In this document: in pieces, positions 48,090 through 57,048 of the stretch
How positions within the stretch are numbered: the first letter of the stretch is position 1
How the letters are laid out: the number at the start of each line of letters is the position of its first letter
DNA from: Pseudomonadota bacterium
GTDB taxonomy: Bacteria > Pseudomonadota > Gammaproteobacteria > Burkholderiales > Burkholderiaceae_C
NCBI GenBank assembly: GCA_018241225.1
Contig: JAFEEG010000011.1
Coordinates: forward strand, 1 to 64,000
Direction of reading: 5' to 3'
DNA length: 64,000 nucleotides
Made by a program: the position numbers and the translations under genes
The notes under the pieces: model-generated
Databases searched by the model: none
Seen by the model: only the letters and a program-made list of their open reading frames with translations
Told to the model about the DNA's origin: nothing

Positions 48090-49036
48090 GCGCGCCGCAA
48101 GCGACCGCCCCCCGCGCCATCGTGTTCGCCTACCACGACGTGGGCGTTCGATGCCTTCGCGTGCTGCTCGATGCCGGCGTGCAGGTGCCGTTGGTGGTGA
48201 CGCATGCCGACGCACCCGGCGAGACCATCTGGTTCGACAGCGTGGCCAAGCTCGCGCAGGAAAACGGCCTGACCGTGGCCATGCCCGCCGATCCGCACGA
48301 CCCCGAGTTGTTGCGCCAGGCGGCGCAGGCGCGCCCCGACTTCCTGTTCTCGTTCTACTACCGCCACATGCTGCGGCGCGAGTGGCTCACGCTGCCCAGC
48401 CGCGGCGCGTTCAACATGCACGGCTCGCTGCTGCCGCGCTACCGCGGCCGCGTGCCCGTGAACTGGGCCATCATCCATGGCGAGAGCGAGACCGGCTCCA
48501 CCTTGCACCGCATGAACGAGAAGCCCGACAACGGGGCCATCATCGACCAGTGCGCGGTGCCGATCCTGGCCGACGATACCGCGCGTGAAGTGTTCACCAA
48601 GGTCACGGTGGCCGCCGAGATCGTGCTGGCGCGCAGCCTGCCGGGGCTGGTCGACGGCACCGCCATCGAATGGCCGCAGGACCTGTCGCAAGGCGGCTAC
48701 TTCGGCGGGCGCAAGCCGCAGGACGGCTGCATTCCCGCCCAGGCCAGCGCCAAGCAGATCCATGACCTGGTGCGCGCCCTGGCGCCGCCCTATCCCTGCG
48801 CGTTCGTCGACGTTGGCGGCCGCCGCGTGCTCATCGAGCGCACGACGCTGCGCCATGCGCATGCACCGTGGCCCGCCGGCGCGCTGACACTGTGCGCCGA
48901 CGCGGGCCAGTTGTGGCTCGTCGCAGCCGACGGCAGCGCTGCCAAGGTGCTGGCTGCGCGCGTCGATGCACAACCGCTGTCAGCTAGCGATTTCGAATCT
49001 GTCTTCGGTGCGAGCAGCGTTCGCGCCGATGCCTGA
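48086..49036 (+). CDS. arnA: ArnA formyltransferase domain, stand-alone
   Basis: A 316-residue protein equal to the N-terminal half of enterobacterial ArnA. The formyltransferase core is FNMHGSLLPRYRGRVPVNWA (catalytic Asn and His) plus the Asp in NGAIIDQ. It formylates UDP-Ara4N using 10-formyl-THF. GTG start overlapping the arnC stop. The decarboxylase half is the next gene, so ArnA is split here. Confidence 0.9.
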   Translation: MSAPQATAPRAIVFAYHDVGVRCLRVLLDAGVQVPLVVTHADAPGETIWFDSVAKLAQENGLTVAMPADPHDPELLRQAAQARPDFLFSFYYRHMLRREWLTLPSRGAFNMHGSLLPRYRGRVPVNWAIIHGESETGSTLHRMNEKPDNGAIIDQCAVPILADDTAREVFTKVTVAAEIVLARSLPGLVDGTAIEWPQDLSQGGYFGGRKPQDGCIPAQASAKQIHDLVRALAPPYPCAFVDVGGRRVLIERTTLRHAHAPWPAGALTLCADAGQLWLVAADGSAAKVLAARVDAQPLSASDFESVFGASSVRADA

Positions 49037-49068
49037 GTAACAACTACTCCAAGACACAAGGCCATTCC

Positions 49069-50112
49069 ATGCTCAAAGTCCTCATCCTCGGCGTCAACGG
49101 CTTCATCGGCCACCACCTGACGCGCCACATCATCGAAAACACCGACTGGGAGGTGTACGGCATGGACATGCTCAGCGAGCGCGTCCAGCCCTGGCTCGAC
49201 CACCCGCGCTTTCACTTCTTCGAGGGTGACATCACCATCAACAAGGAGTGGATCGAATACCACGTGAAGAAGTGCGACGTGGTGCTGCCGCTGGTGGCCA
49301 TTGCCACGCCTGCCACCTACGTGCGCGCGCCGCTGCGGGTGTTCGAGCTCGACTTCGAGGCCAACCTGCCCATCGTGCGCCACTGCCTGCGCTACAACAA
49401 GCGGGTGGTGTTTCCCTCCACCAGCGAGGTGTACGGCATGTGCGAGGACGAGGCCTTCGACCCCGAGGACTCCAACCTGGTCTACGGCCCGATCAACAAG
49501 CCGCGCTGGATCTACGCCTGCTCCAAGCAGCTGATGGACCGCGTCATCCATGCCTACGGCCAGCAGGAAGGCCTGCGCTACACGCTGTTCCGCCCCTTCA
49601 ACTGGATGGGCCCCGGCCTGGACAGCCTGAACGTGCCCAAGGAGGGATCCAGCCGCGTCATTACCCAGTTCCTGGGCCACATCGTGCGCGGCGAGCCCAT
49701 TCGCCTGGTGGACGGCGGGCGCCAGCAGCGCGCCTTCACCTACATCGACGACGGCATCGAGGCGCTGGTGAAGATCATTGCCAACAAGGATGGCATTGCC
49801 GACGGCAAGATCTACAACATCGGCAATCCGGGCAACAACGTCTCGGTGATCGACCTGGCCAACATGATGCTGGCGCACGCCAAGACGCTGCCCGAGTACA
49901 AGGATGCCGCCCAGCGCGTTGAGCTTGTGCAGGTGCCGTCGCAGGACTACTACGGCAGGGGCTACCAGGACGTGACCCGCCGCGTGCCCGACATCCGCAA
50001 CACCATGGCCGAGCTCGACTGGGCGCCGCGCGTGGAAATGCGCGATGCACTGGCCGCCCTGTTCGACTACTACCGGGACCACGCGGCGGCCGAAGCCGAC
50101 CTCGAGGGCTGA
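49069..50112 (+). CDS. UDP-glucuronate decarboxylase (C-terminal ArnA equivalent)
   Basis: A 347-residue NAD-dependent SDR-fold protein equal to the C-terminal half of ArnA. The NAD motif LILGVNGFIGHHL, the Ser/Thr of FPSTSEVYGM and the Tyr/Lys of IYACSKQLMDR are present. It oxidatively decarboxylates UDP-GlcA to UDP-4-keto-pentose for ArnB. The gap from the formyltransferase gene is 32 bp with an independent ATG, so this is a true split rather than a frameshift. Confidence 0.93.
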   Translation: MLKVLILGVNGFIGHHLTRHIIENTDWEVYGMDMLSERVQPWLDHPRFHFFEGDITINKEWIEYHVKKCDVVLPLVAIATPATYVRAPLRVFELDFEANLPIVRHCLRYNKRVVFPSTSEVYGMCEDEAFDPEDSNLVYGPINKPRWIYACSKQLMDRVIHAYGQQEGLRYTLFRPFNWMGPGLDSLNVPKEGSSRVITQFLGHIVRGEPIRLVDGGRQQRAFTYIDDGIEALVKIIANKDGIADGKIYNIGNPGNNVSVIDLANMMLAHAKTLPEYKDAAQRVELVQVPSQDYYGRGYQDVTRRVPDIRNTMAELDWAPRVEMRDALAALFDYYRDHAAAEADLEG

Positions 50113-50117
50113 TCGGC

Positions 50118-51071
50118 ATGGCGCGCATCGCGCTCAAGGTCGACGTCGACACCTGGCGTGGCACCCGCGAGGGCGTGCCTGCCCTGGTGCGGATGCTGTC
50201 CGACGCAGGGGCCGGCGGCACCTTCCTGTTCAGCCTCGGGCCGGACCACACCGGCCGCGCCGTCATGCGGGCGCTGCGGCCCGGCTTCCTGAGCAAGGTG
50301 GCGCGCACCTCGGTGGTGTCGCACTACGGGTGGCGTACCCTCATGTACGGCACGCTGCTGCCGGGCCCGGACATCGGCCGGCGCGAGGCCGGCACGCTGC
50401 GCGCCGTGCGCGACGCCGGCTTCGAGGTCGGCGTGCACTGCTGGGACCATGTGCGCTGGCAGGACCATCTCATTGGCGCGAAAAATCCCGACTGGGCCTT
50501 GCGAGAGATGCGCCGCGCGACGGATCGATTTGCCGAAGTCTTCGGCACGCCCGCGCGGCTGCATGGTGCCGCCGGCTGGCAATTCGACGCGCATGCAGCC
50601 CGCGCGCAGACTGCGCTGGGCATCCAGTACGCGTCCGACACGCGCGGGGAGCACCCCTTCGTGCCCGTCGACGAGCAGGGTGTGGTGCTGGGTCCGCCGC
50701 AGCTGCCCACCACGCTGCCCACGCTGGACGAGCTGCTGGGCATCGAAGGGCGCAACGAAGCCAACGTGCATCGCCACCTGCTGGCCCTGACCGACGAGGA
50801 AGAGACCGACCAGGTCTACACGCTGCATGCCGAGCTCGAAGGCATGCAACTGGCACCGGTGCTTGCGCGCCTCATTGCCGGTTGGCGGGCGCAAGGGCAC
50901 TCGCTGGTGTCGGTGCAGGAGCTGCACGGCACGCTCGATCTGGCCAGGCTGCCGCACCACGTGCTCAAGCAGGGCACCGTCGAAGGACGCTCCGGCCTGC
51001 TGGCGGTGCAGGGCCGGCGCGCCGGGCCGGCGGCCGCTAGTTCGCGGCCGGCGGCATCTGCCGCAGCCTGA
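50118..51071 (+). CDS. arnD: Ara4FN-undecaprenyl deformylase
   Basis: A 317-residue polysaccharide-deacetylase-fold (NodB) protein. KVDVDTWRGTREGVP carries the metal-binding Asp, GVHCWDHVRWQDH the His pair, and GAAGWQFDAH the later motif. It removes the formyl group from the lipid-linked sugar before flipping. Last gene of the arn operon. Its final 35 bp overlap the convergent CoA-ligase gene. Confidence 0.9.
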   Translation: MARIALKVDVDTWRGTREGVPALVRMLSDAGAGGTFLFSLGPDHTGRAVMRALRPGFLSKVARTSVVSHYGWRTLMYGTLLPGPDIGRREAGTLRAVRDAGFEVGVHCWDHVRWQDHLIGAKNPDWALREMRRATDRFAEVFGTPARLHGAAGWQFDAHAARAQTALGIQYASDTRGEHPFVPVDEQGVVLGPPQLPTTLPTLDELLGIEGRNEANVHRHLLALTDEEETDQVYTLHAELEGMQLAPVLARLIAGWRAQGHSLVSVQELHGTLDLARLPHHVLKQGTVEGRSGLLAVQGRRAGPAAASSRPAASAAA

Positions 51072-52671
51072 AGCGCTGCAGCTTGCCGGTCTCGGTGCGC
51101 GGCAGGCTGCTCACGAAGTCGATGGCGCGCGGGTACTTGAAGGGCGCAATGGTGGCCTTCACGTGGTCCTGCAGCGCCTTGACCATGGCGGCATCCGCGT
51201 TGTGGCCCGGCCGCAGCACGCAGAAGGCCTTGACGATCATGCCGCGATCCTCGTCGGGCACGCCGATCACGCCGCACTCGGCCACCGCCGGGTGCTTGAG
51301 AAGCGCATCTTCCACCTCGGGGCCGCCGACGTTGTAGCCGGCCGTGATGATCATGTCGTCGTCGCGCGCCTGGTAGAAGAAGTAGCCGTCGTCGTCCTGC
51401 ATGAAGGCGTCGCCCGGGTAGTTCCAGCCCTGCTTCACGTAGTTCTGCTGGCGAGCGTCGTCCAGGTAGCGGCAGCCCGTGGGGCCGATGACGGCCAGCC
51501 TGCCGATGGTGCCGTGCGGCACTTCCTGCCCCTGTTCGTCGACCACCCGCGCCGTGTAGCCGGGCACGGCCTTGCCGATGGCGCCGCGCCGCACGTCGTC
51601 GCCGGCGGAGGAAATGAAGATGTGGAACATCTCGGTGGCGCCGATGCCATCGATCATCTCGATGCCTGTGGCGTCTTTCCACAGTTGCCGCGTGGCGTCG
51701 GGCAGGCCTTCGCCGGCGCTCACCGTCTTGCGCAGGCCGGGCACGCCCAGCTGCCTGGCAATGGGCGCCATCTGGCGATAGAAGGTGGGGGCGGTAAAGC
51801 AGATGGTGGCGCCCACCTCGTTGATGGTGCGCACCATCGATTCGGGCGTGTAGCCGGCGTTGGGCAGCCACACCGAGGCGCCAGCCCACATCGGGAAGAT
51901 CAGCAGGCCGCCCAGGCCGAAGGTGAAGGCCAGGGGCGGCGAGCCGACCACGACGTCGTCCGCCTGGATCTTCAGCACATGGCGCGGCCAGGCCTCGCAG
52001 GCGGCCAGCACGTCGCGATGGCTGTGCACCGGCGCCTTGGGCTTGCCGGTGGTGCCGGAGGTGAAGGCCATGAGCGCGATGTCGTCCGCCTGGGTCGCAT
52101 GCCATGCGGCCTGCCCGCTCTTGGTGGCGGCCAGCGCTTCGAGCGAGTCGGCACTGTCGGGGGCATTGAAGCGCAGCACCGCGCGCAGGCTGGCTCCGGC
52201 CGGCAGCGCGCGCGCCGCATCGAGCTCTTCCATCAGTCGCCCGTCGCACAGCGCGGCAGACGGCTGCGCCTTTTCCATGATGTCGCACAGCTCGCGCGCA
52301 CGCAGCAGCGGCATGGTGGCCAGCGCAACCAGCCCGGCCTTCACCACGCCCAGCCAGGCCAGCGCCATCTCCACCGAATTGCCACCACGCAGCAGCACGC
52401 GGTTGCCAGGCACCAGCGCCAGGTCTTGCACCAGCACCTGCGCAATGCGGTCGACCTCGAGCCGTGCCTGCCGGTAGCTCAGCGTGCGCTGCGGCGAGGC
52501 CAGCATCGGGCGGTCGCCATGGCCGGCGGCCTCGGCCCGCGCAAACAGGGCATCGACAAGGTTCAGCTGCTGCGCAAAGTCCATGCCGGGCAGGCCGTCG
52601 TACACGAACTTCGGCCATTGCTCAGGCGCAGGCAGCCGGTCTGCAACGAAGCGATCAATTGGGGCGCTCAT
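51037..52671 (-). CDS. AMP-binding aryl/acyl-CoA ligase (2-aminobenzoate- or benzoate-CoA ligase-like)
   Basis: A 544-residue adenylate-forming ligase with the P-loop-like MAFTSGTTGKPKAPVHSH, YNVGGPEVEDALLKHP and the C-terminal Lys in RTETGKLQRFRL. The overall layout resembles 2-aminobenzoate/benzoate-CoA ligases. It probably activates an aromatic carboxylate with CoA and ATP. Start 52671. It ends inside the tail of arnD on the other strand. An operator-like repeat lies upstream. The substrate is inferred, not proven. Confidence 0.85.
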   Translation of the reverse strand: MSAPIDRFVADRLPAPEQWPKFVYDGLPGMDFAQQLNLVDALFARAEAAGHGDRPMLASPQRTLSYRQARLEVDRIAQVLVQDLALVPGNRVLLRGGNSVEMALAWLGVVKAGLVALATMPLLRARELCDIMEKAQPSAALCDGRLMEELDAARALPAGASLRAVLRFNAPDSADSLEALAATKSGQAAWHATQADDIALMAFTSGTTGKPKAPVHSHRDVLAACEAWPRHVLKIQADDVVVGSPPLAFTFGLGGLLIFPMWAGASVWLPNAGYTPESMVRTINEVGATICFTAPTFYRQMAPIARQLGVPGLRKTVSAGEGLPDATRQLWKDATGIEMIDGIGATEMFHIFISSAGDDVRRGAIGKAVPGYTARVVDEQGQEVPHGTIGRLAVIGPTGCRYLDDARQQNYVKQGWNYPGDAFMQDDDGYFFYQARDDDMIITAGYNVGGPEVEDALLKHPAVAECGVIGVPDEDRGMIVKAFCVLRPGHNADAAMVKALQDHVKATIAPFKYPRAIDFVSSLPRTETGKLQRFRLRQMPPAAN

Positions 52672-52682
52672 CGAAAAAACCT

Positions 52683-52746
52683 CCGTACGTCGTACTACGG
52701 TGCGAGTCCGCTTAGCGGTTCACGAATAAATAGTTTACACCTAAAC
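52683..52746. promoter_or_regulatory. Inverted repeats in the ligase/cfa divergent region
   Basis: GTTT-ACACCT-AAAC (52733-52746) and CCGTA-N8-TACGG (52683-52700) lie between the divergent CoA-ligase and cyclopropane synthase genes. The first resembles operators of MarR-type regulators of aromatic-CoA genes in general form. No specific factor is assigned. Confidence 0.4.
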
Positions 52747-52817
52747 GATATGCTGGCAATGAGGCTAAAAGATACGGTCGGTTGACGGTTGCGAATTCCC
52801 CTGGCAAAAATCGGCGC

Positions 52818-54089
52818 ATGCAGAGTCTGATACCGAAGATCGAGTCGCAGCTCGCGACGCTTCCGGTGCCGATCGCATTGGAGCTGCCCGATGGGCGCCG
52901 CGTCAGCACCACATCGCAATCTCGCGTGACACTGGCCTTCAGCGAATGGTCGGCGTTGGCCAAGCTGGCAACCCGCCAGGTCGGGGCGATCGGCGAGGCC
53001 TACGTGGAAGGCAAGGTGCAGATCCAGGGCGCCATGCGCGACCTGACCGATGCCGTCGTGGGCCTGCTGCCGGGCAACCCGGTCGAGACCACCAGCGGCT
53101 GGTGGGGCAGCATGCTGCGGCGCGCCAAGTCGCGCGGCGCGCACTCGCTGCGCAAGGACTCGGCGCAGATCCAGTTCCACTACGACGTGTCCGACGACTT
53201 CTATGCCTTGTGGCTGGACCCGCGCCGCGTCTACTCGTGTGCCTACTACAGCGACGTGGCCCTCGAGCTGGCCCAGGCGCAGGAGGCCAAGCTGGACCAC
53301 ATCTGCCGCAAGCTGCAGCTCAAGGCCGGCGAGCGCTACCTGGACGTGGGGTCCGGCTGGGGCGCGCTGCTGCTGTGGGCCGCCGAGAACTACGGCGTGG
53401 ACGCCACCGGCATCACCCTGTCGAAGAACCAGCATGCCTACGTGACCCAGCTGATCGAGGAGCGCGGGCTCAGCGGCCGCGTGCGGGTCGAGCTGCTGGA
53501 CTACCGCGAGCTCAAGCCGGCGCAGCGCTTTCACAAGATCTCGTCGGTGGGCATGTTCGAGCACGTGGGCCGTGCCAACATGGGGGCGTACTTCCGGCAG
53601 CTCTTCGAGCTGCTCGAGCCCGGCGGCATGGCCATGAACCACGGTATTACCTCGGGCCAGCTCAACCAGGAGCAGCTGGGCGCGGGCATGGGCGACTTCA
53701 TCGAGAAGTACATCTTCCCCGGCGGCGAGCTGCTGCACGTGACGCACGTGCTGCGCGAAATGGCCGCGGCGGGCCTGGAGATGGTGGACACCGAGAACCT
53801 GCGCCCGCACTACGCCCGCACGCTGTGGGCCTGGTCCGATTCGCTCGAGGCCCGGTTGCCGCAGGCGCGCGAGGTGCTGCGCCAGAGCACCGGCGACGAA
53901 GGCCGCGCCGAGCGCGTGCTGCGTGCCTACCGCCTGTACCTGGCCGGCTCTGCAATGAGTTTCGAGCAAGGCTGGATCGCGCTGCACCAGATGCTGGCCA
54001 TCAAGCCGAACGGCGACATGAACAGCGGCACGTTGCGCGGCGCGCAATCGGAGTACCCTTTCACCCGCAACCACATCTACAACAGGTGA
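52818..54089 (+). CDS. cfa: Cyclopropane-fatty-acyl-phospholipid synthase family
   Basis: A 423-residue SAM-dependent enzyme. The N-terminal domain (about 1-110) is followed by the Rossmann methyltransferase with YLDVGSGWGALLLWAAENYG and SVGMFEHVGRANMGAYF, where CFA synthases have the bicarbonate/active-site residues. It adds a methylene bridge to unsaturated phospholipid chains under stress or in stationary phase. Start 52818 (MQSLIPKIE) is chosen over TTG 52782. A DUF1840 gene follows 3 bp later. Confidence 0.92.
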   Translation: MQSLIPKIESQLATLPVPIALELPDGRRVSTTSQSRVTLAFSEWSALAKLATRQVGAIGEAYVEGKVQIQGAMRDLTDAVVGLLPGNPVETTSGWWGSMLRRAKSRGAHSLRKDSAQIQFHYDVSDDFYALWLDPRRVYSCAYYSDVALELAQAQEAKLDHICRKLQLKAGERYLDVGSGWGALLLWAAENYGVDATGITLSKNQHAYVTQLIEERGLSGRVRVELLDYRELKPAQRFHKISSVGMFEHVGRANMGAYFRQLFELLEPGGMAMNHGITSGQLNQEQLGAGMGDFIEKYIFPGGELLHVTHVLREMAAAGLEMVDTENLRPHYARTLWAWSDSLEARLPQAREVLRQSTGDEGRAERVLRAYRLYLAGSAMSFEQGWIALHQMLAIKPNGDMNSGTLRGAQSEYPFTRNHIYNR

Positions 54090-54092
54090 AAC

Positions 54093-54416
54093 ATGCTCTA
54101 TCGCTTCAAGTCACAGGCAACCGAAGACGTCGTCATGATGGAAGGCAATGCGAGGCAACTGCTCGACATCGTCGGCAAGGCCTCGAGCAAGGGAGTCATC
54201 ACCGCGGACCAGCTACCCGCGGCGATCAACGCGTTGGAGGACGCGGTGAAGCAGGACACCCTGAACAACAAGCACAACCATGACGCCTTTGCCGCGGAGA
54301 ACCACGCGGACGAGGCCGAGCGCGTGCACGTGGGGCTGCACCAGCGGGCTGCACCGCTGATCCACATGTTCAAGCGCGCCCAGGCCGAAGGCCGGGACGT
54401 GGTCTGGGGGGTCTAG
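54093..54416 (+). CDS. DUF1840 protein
   Basis: A 107-residue cytosolic protein with MLYRFKSQATEDVVMME, the hallmark start of DUF1840, a family of unknown function common in betaproteobacteria. It is 3 bp after the cyclopropane synthase stop, hence co-transcribed, and is followed by a terminator. Confidence 0.88.
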   Translation: MLYRFKSQATEDVVMMEGNARQLLDIVGKASSKGVITADQLPAAINALEDAVKQDTLNNKHNHDAFAAENHADEAERVHVGLHQRAAPLIHMFKRAQAEGRDVVWGV

Positions 54417-54435
54417 CCGGCCCCCCGGCTTTTTA
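54415..54435 (+). terminator. Rho-independent terminator after DUF1840
   Basis: AGCCGG (54415-54420) / CCGGCT (54425-54430) with a four-C loop, followed by TTTTAT. Confidence 0.8.
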
Positions 54436-54456
54436 TGCCGCCTGGCGGCGGCGCCG

Positions 54457-55479
54457 TCAATCCACCGTTGCGCCTGAGGCCTTCACGACAGCGGCCCACT
54501 TCTTGTGCTCGCTGTCGATGAGCTTGCCGAATTCGGCAGGCGTATTGCCGCTGGGCAGGGCGCCCTGGGCGACGAGCTTTTCCTTGATGGCGGCAGTGCC
54601 CAGCGACTTGGCCACTTCCTGCTGGATGCGGTTGACGATGTCCGGCGGTGTGCCCGCGGGCGCGAGCAGGCCGAACCAGGAACTGGCTTCGTAGCCCTTG
54701 AGCGACGGGCCGCCGGCTTCCTCCACCGTGGGCACGTCGGGCAGCGCGGGCGAGCGCTGCGCGCTGGTCACCGCCAGCGCCTTGAGCTTGCCGCCCTTGA
54801 TCTGCGCCAGCGACGAGGGCAGGTTGTCGAACATCACTTCGGTGTTGCCGGCCACCAGGTCCATCACGGCCGGGCCGGAGCCGCGGTAGGGGATGTGCGT
54901 CATGTAGCTGCCGGTCATGCTCTTGAACAGCTCGCCGGCCAGGTGGATGGAGGTGCCGCTGCCACTGGAGGCCATGCTCAGCTTGCCCGGGTGCGTCTTG
55001 GCGTAGGCGATGAAGTCCTGCACCGAGTTGATGCCCAGCTGCCTGGCCTTGTCGGCATTCATCTCCATCACGTTGGGCACGGCAGCCACCAGGGTGATGG
55101 GCGCAAAGTCCTTGATCGGGTCGTAGGGCAGCTTGGGGTAGAGCGCCCGGTTGATGCCGTGCGTGCCCACCGTGCCCATGAGCAGCGTGTAGCCGTCGGG
55201 CGCCGAGCGGGCCACGATCTCGGCGCCCACGTTGCCGCCGGCGCCGGCGCGGTTGTCCACGATGAACTGCTGGCCGAAGGCCTTGGACAATTCGGGCGCA
55301 ATGGCCCGCGCCAGGATGTCGGTGGTGCCGCCTGGCGCAAAGGGCACGACGATGCGTACCGAGTGGGTGGGCCAGCTTGCCTGGGCCATGGCGGTGCCGC
55401 CGAATGCCAGCAGCGCGCAGGCGCCGGCGGCGCCCAGCAACGTGCGACGCCGATGAATGAGGGAAGGCTTGTTGTGCAT
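54457..55479 (-). CDS. Bug-type (tripartite tricarboxylate) substrate-binding protein
   Basis: A 340-residue periplasmic binding protein with a signal peptide ([20 protein letters not shown]). The Bug motifs [37 protein letters not shown] and [17 protein letters not shown] are present. It is downstream of a MarR regulator and the E1 genes on the same strand (111-bp gap) and may be part of the same unit. The ligand is unknown. Confidence 0.94.
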   Translation of the reverse strand: MHNKPSLIHRRRTLLGAAGACALLAFGGTAMAQASWPTHSVRIVVPFAPGGTTDILARAIAPELSKAFGQQFIVDNRAGAGGNVGAEIVARSAPDGYTLLMGTVGTHGINRALYPKLPYDPIKDFAPITLVAAVPNVMEMNADKARQLGINSVQDFIAYAKTHPGKLSMASSGSGTSIHLAGELFKSMTGSYMTHIPYRGSGPAVMDLVAGNTEVMFDNLPSSLAQIKGGKLKALAVTSAQRSPALPDVPTVEEAGGPSLKGYEASSWFGLLAPAGTPPDIVNRIQQEVAKSLGTAAIKEKLVAQGALPSGNTPAEFGKLIDSEHKKWAAVVKASGATVD

Positions 55480-55590
55480 GACGCGCTCCAGTCAACGATG
55501 CAGACGAAGGGGCCATGCGGCCCCGTGGCACCTGTTTTAAGAGCGAAGGCCGCGATTCGATGCGGGTAGTAACCCCGGGGACGCGACGCG

Positions 55591-56025
55591 TCAGCCGTCG
55601 GTCTTGCGCACCGAGCCGATGAGCTTGTCGAGCATCGCGCCCAGTTGCTCGCGCTCCGCGGCGGTCATGTCGGCCAGCAGCTCGGCCTCGCGCTCCTGGG
55701 CGCGTGCCAGGGCCACGTCATACACAGCCCGGCCGGCCGCGCTCAGGTAGAGCCGGTTGCGGCGCTGATCCGTGGGGTCTTCGTGGCGCTGCAGGCGCTT
55801 GGCCCGCAGCAGGCCGGCCAGCGCGCGGCTCACGGCCATCTTGTCCAGCCCGCTGTATTCGGCCACCTGGCTGGCATTGCAGCCAGGCTGCGTGGCCACC
55901 ATGGCCATCACCCGCCATTCGTTGAGCGAAAGCTGCAGCGGCTTGCCCACGCGCTGCTCGAATGGCCGTGCCGTCAGGTTGACGACCCGCACCAGCTTGA
56001 GGATGAGCAGATCGTTGTTGTCCAT
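55591..56025 (-). CDS. MarR-family transcriptional regulator
   Basis: A 144-residue winged-helix regulator. The recognition helix is in YSGLDKMAVSRALAGLLR and the wing in RHEDPTDQRRNRLYLSAAG. MarR proteins respond to phenolic or CoA ligands. It is 15 bp after the E1 beta gene on the same strand, so co-transcription is likely, and it may regulate the operon, the neighbouring Bug gene or the CoA ligase. Confidence 0.93.
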   Translation of the reverse strand: MDNNDLLILKLVRVVNLTARPFEQRVGKPLQLSLNEWRVMAMVATQPGCNASQVAEYSGLDKMAVSRALAGLLRAKRLQRHEDPTDQRRNRLYLSAAGRAVYDVALARAQEREAELLADMTAAEREQLGAMLDKLIGSVRKTDG

Positions 56026-56040
56026 GTTGCCCTCAGCGCG

Positions 56041-57048
56041 CTAGCCCAGCATCCGCAGGGCCGCATCGGTGACACGGGTGGCGTCGATGCGCGACTGCGC
56101 CTCCAGTACCGGCGAGTACCCCACCGGTATGCGCGGCGCGCCCAGGCGGGCCACCTTGCAGCCGGTCAGCTCGGCCGCGGTGGCCGCGATTTCGGCGCCG
56201 AAGCCGGCGGTCTGCACCGCCTCGTGCGCCACCAGCAGGTGCCCGGTTTGCGCGCACGATTCGAGCACCATCTCGCGGTCCCAGGGCCACAGCGTGCGCA
56301 GGTCGATCAGGTCCGCCTCGATGCCTTGCGCGGCCAGCTCGGTGCAAGCCTGCTCGCACACGTGCACCTGCCGGCTCCAGCTCACCACGGTGATCGCGTT
56401 GCCCTTGCGAACGCGGCGGCCTTCGCCCAGCCTGGCGACATGCCCTGCGTCCACTTCGCCGCGCAGCCCCCACAGGGTCTTGTGCTCGATGTAGGCCACC
56501 GGGTCGCCGCAGTGCATGGCCGCGCGCAGCAGGCTGAAGTTGTCCTGCGGCGTGGACGGGCATACCACCACGAGCCCGGGCAGGTGCGCGAACCATGCCT
56601 CGAGCGACTGCGAATGCTGTGCCGCCGAGGCGTCCCAGATGCCGCCGGGCATGCGCGCCACCAGCGGCACGCGGCCCTGGCCGCCGAACATGAAGCGGTT
56701 CTTGGCGGCCTGGTTCACCAGTTCGTCCATGCCGCACAGCGCGAAGTCGACCACGCGCATCTCGACCACCGGGCGCAGGCCTGCCAGCGCCATGCCGACC
56801 CCGGCGCCCATGATGGCGGCCTCGCTGATGGGTGTGTCGATGACGCGCTCGGCGCCAAAGCGCGCCTGCAGCCCCTGGTACTGCCCGAAGATGCCGCCGC
56901 GGCCCACGTCCTCGCCGAGCACGACCACGCGCGAATCCACTTCCATCTCGCGCGTCACGGCCATGGCTGCAGCCTGCGCATAGCTCATGTCGCGCACCTC
57001 GCCGAAGGCGAAGCGGCCGGCGCCTGCGTCCTGCATCGTCAGATCCAT
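56041..57048 (-). CDS. 2-oxoacid/acetoin dehydrogenase E1 component, beta subunit
   Basis: A 335-residue transketolase-like subunit. VVVLGEDVGRGGIFGQYQGL and the C-terminal GAPRIPVGYSPVLEAQ are family features. With the alpha subunit it forms an alpha2beta2 TPP enzyme of the AcoAB/PdhAB type. The start at 57048 overlaps the alpha-gene stop by 10 bp; an alternative ATG at 57036 avoids overlap. E2 and E3 genes are not in this window. Confidence 0.9.
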   Translation of the reverse strand: MDLTMQDAGAGRFAFGEVRDMSYAQAAAMAVTREMEVDSRVVVLGEDVGRGGIFGQYQGLQARFGAERVIDTPISEAAIMGAGVGMALAGLRPVVEMRVVDFALCGMDELVNQAAKNRFMFGGQGRVPLVARMPGGIWDASAAQHSQSLEAWFAHLPGLVVVCPSTPQDNFSLLRAAMHCGDPVAYIEHKTLWGLRGEVDAGHVARLGEGRRVRKGNAITVVSWSRQVHVCEQACTELAAQGIEADLIDLRTLWPWDREMVLESCAQTGHLLVAHEAVQTAGFGAEIAATAAELTGCKVARLGAPRIPVGYSPVLEAQSRIDATRVTDAALRMLG

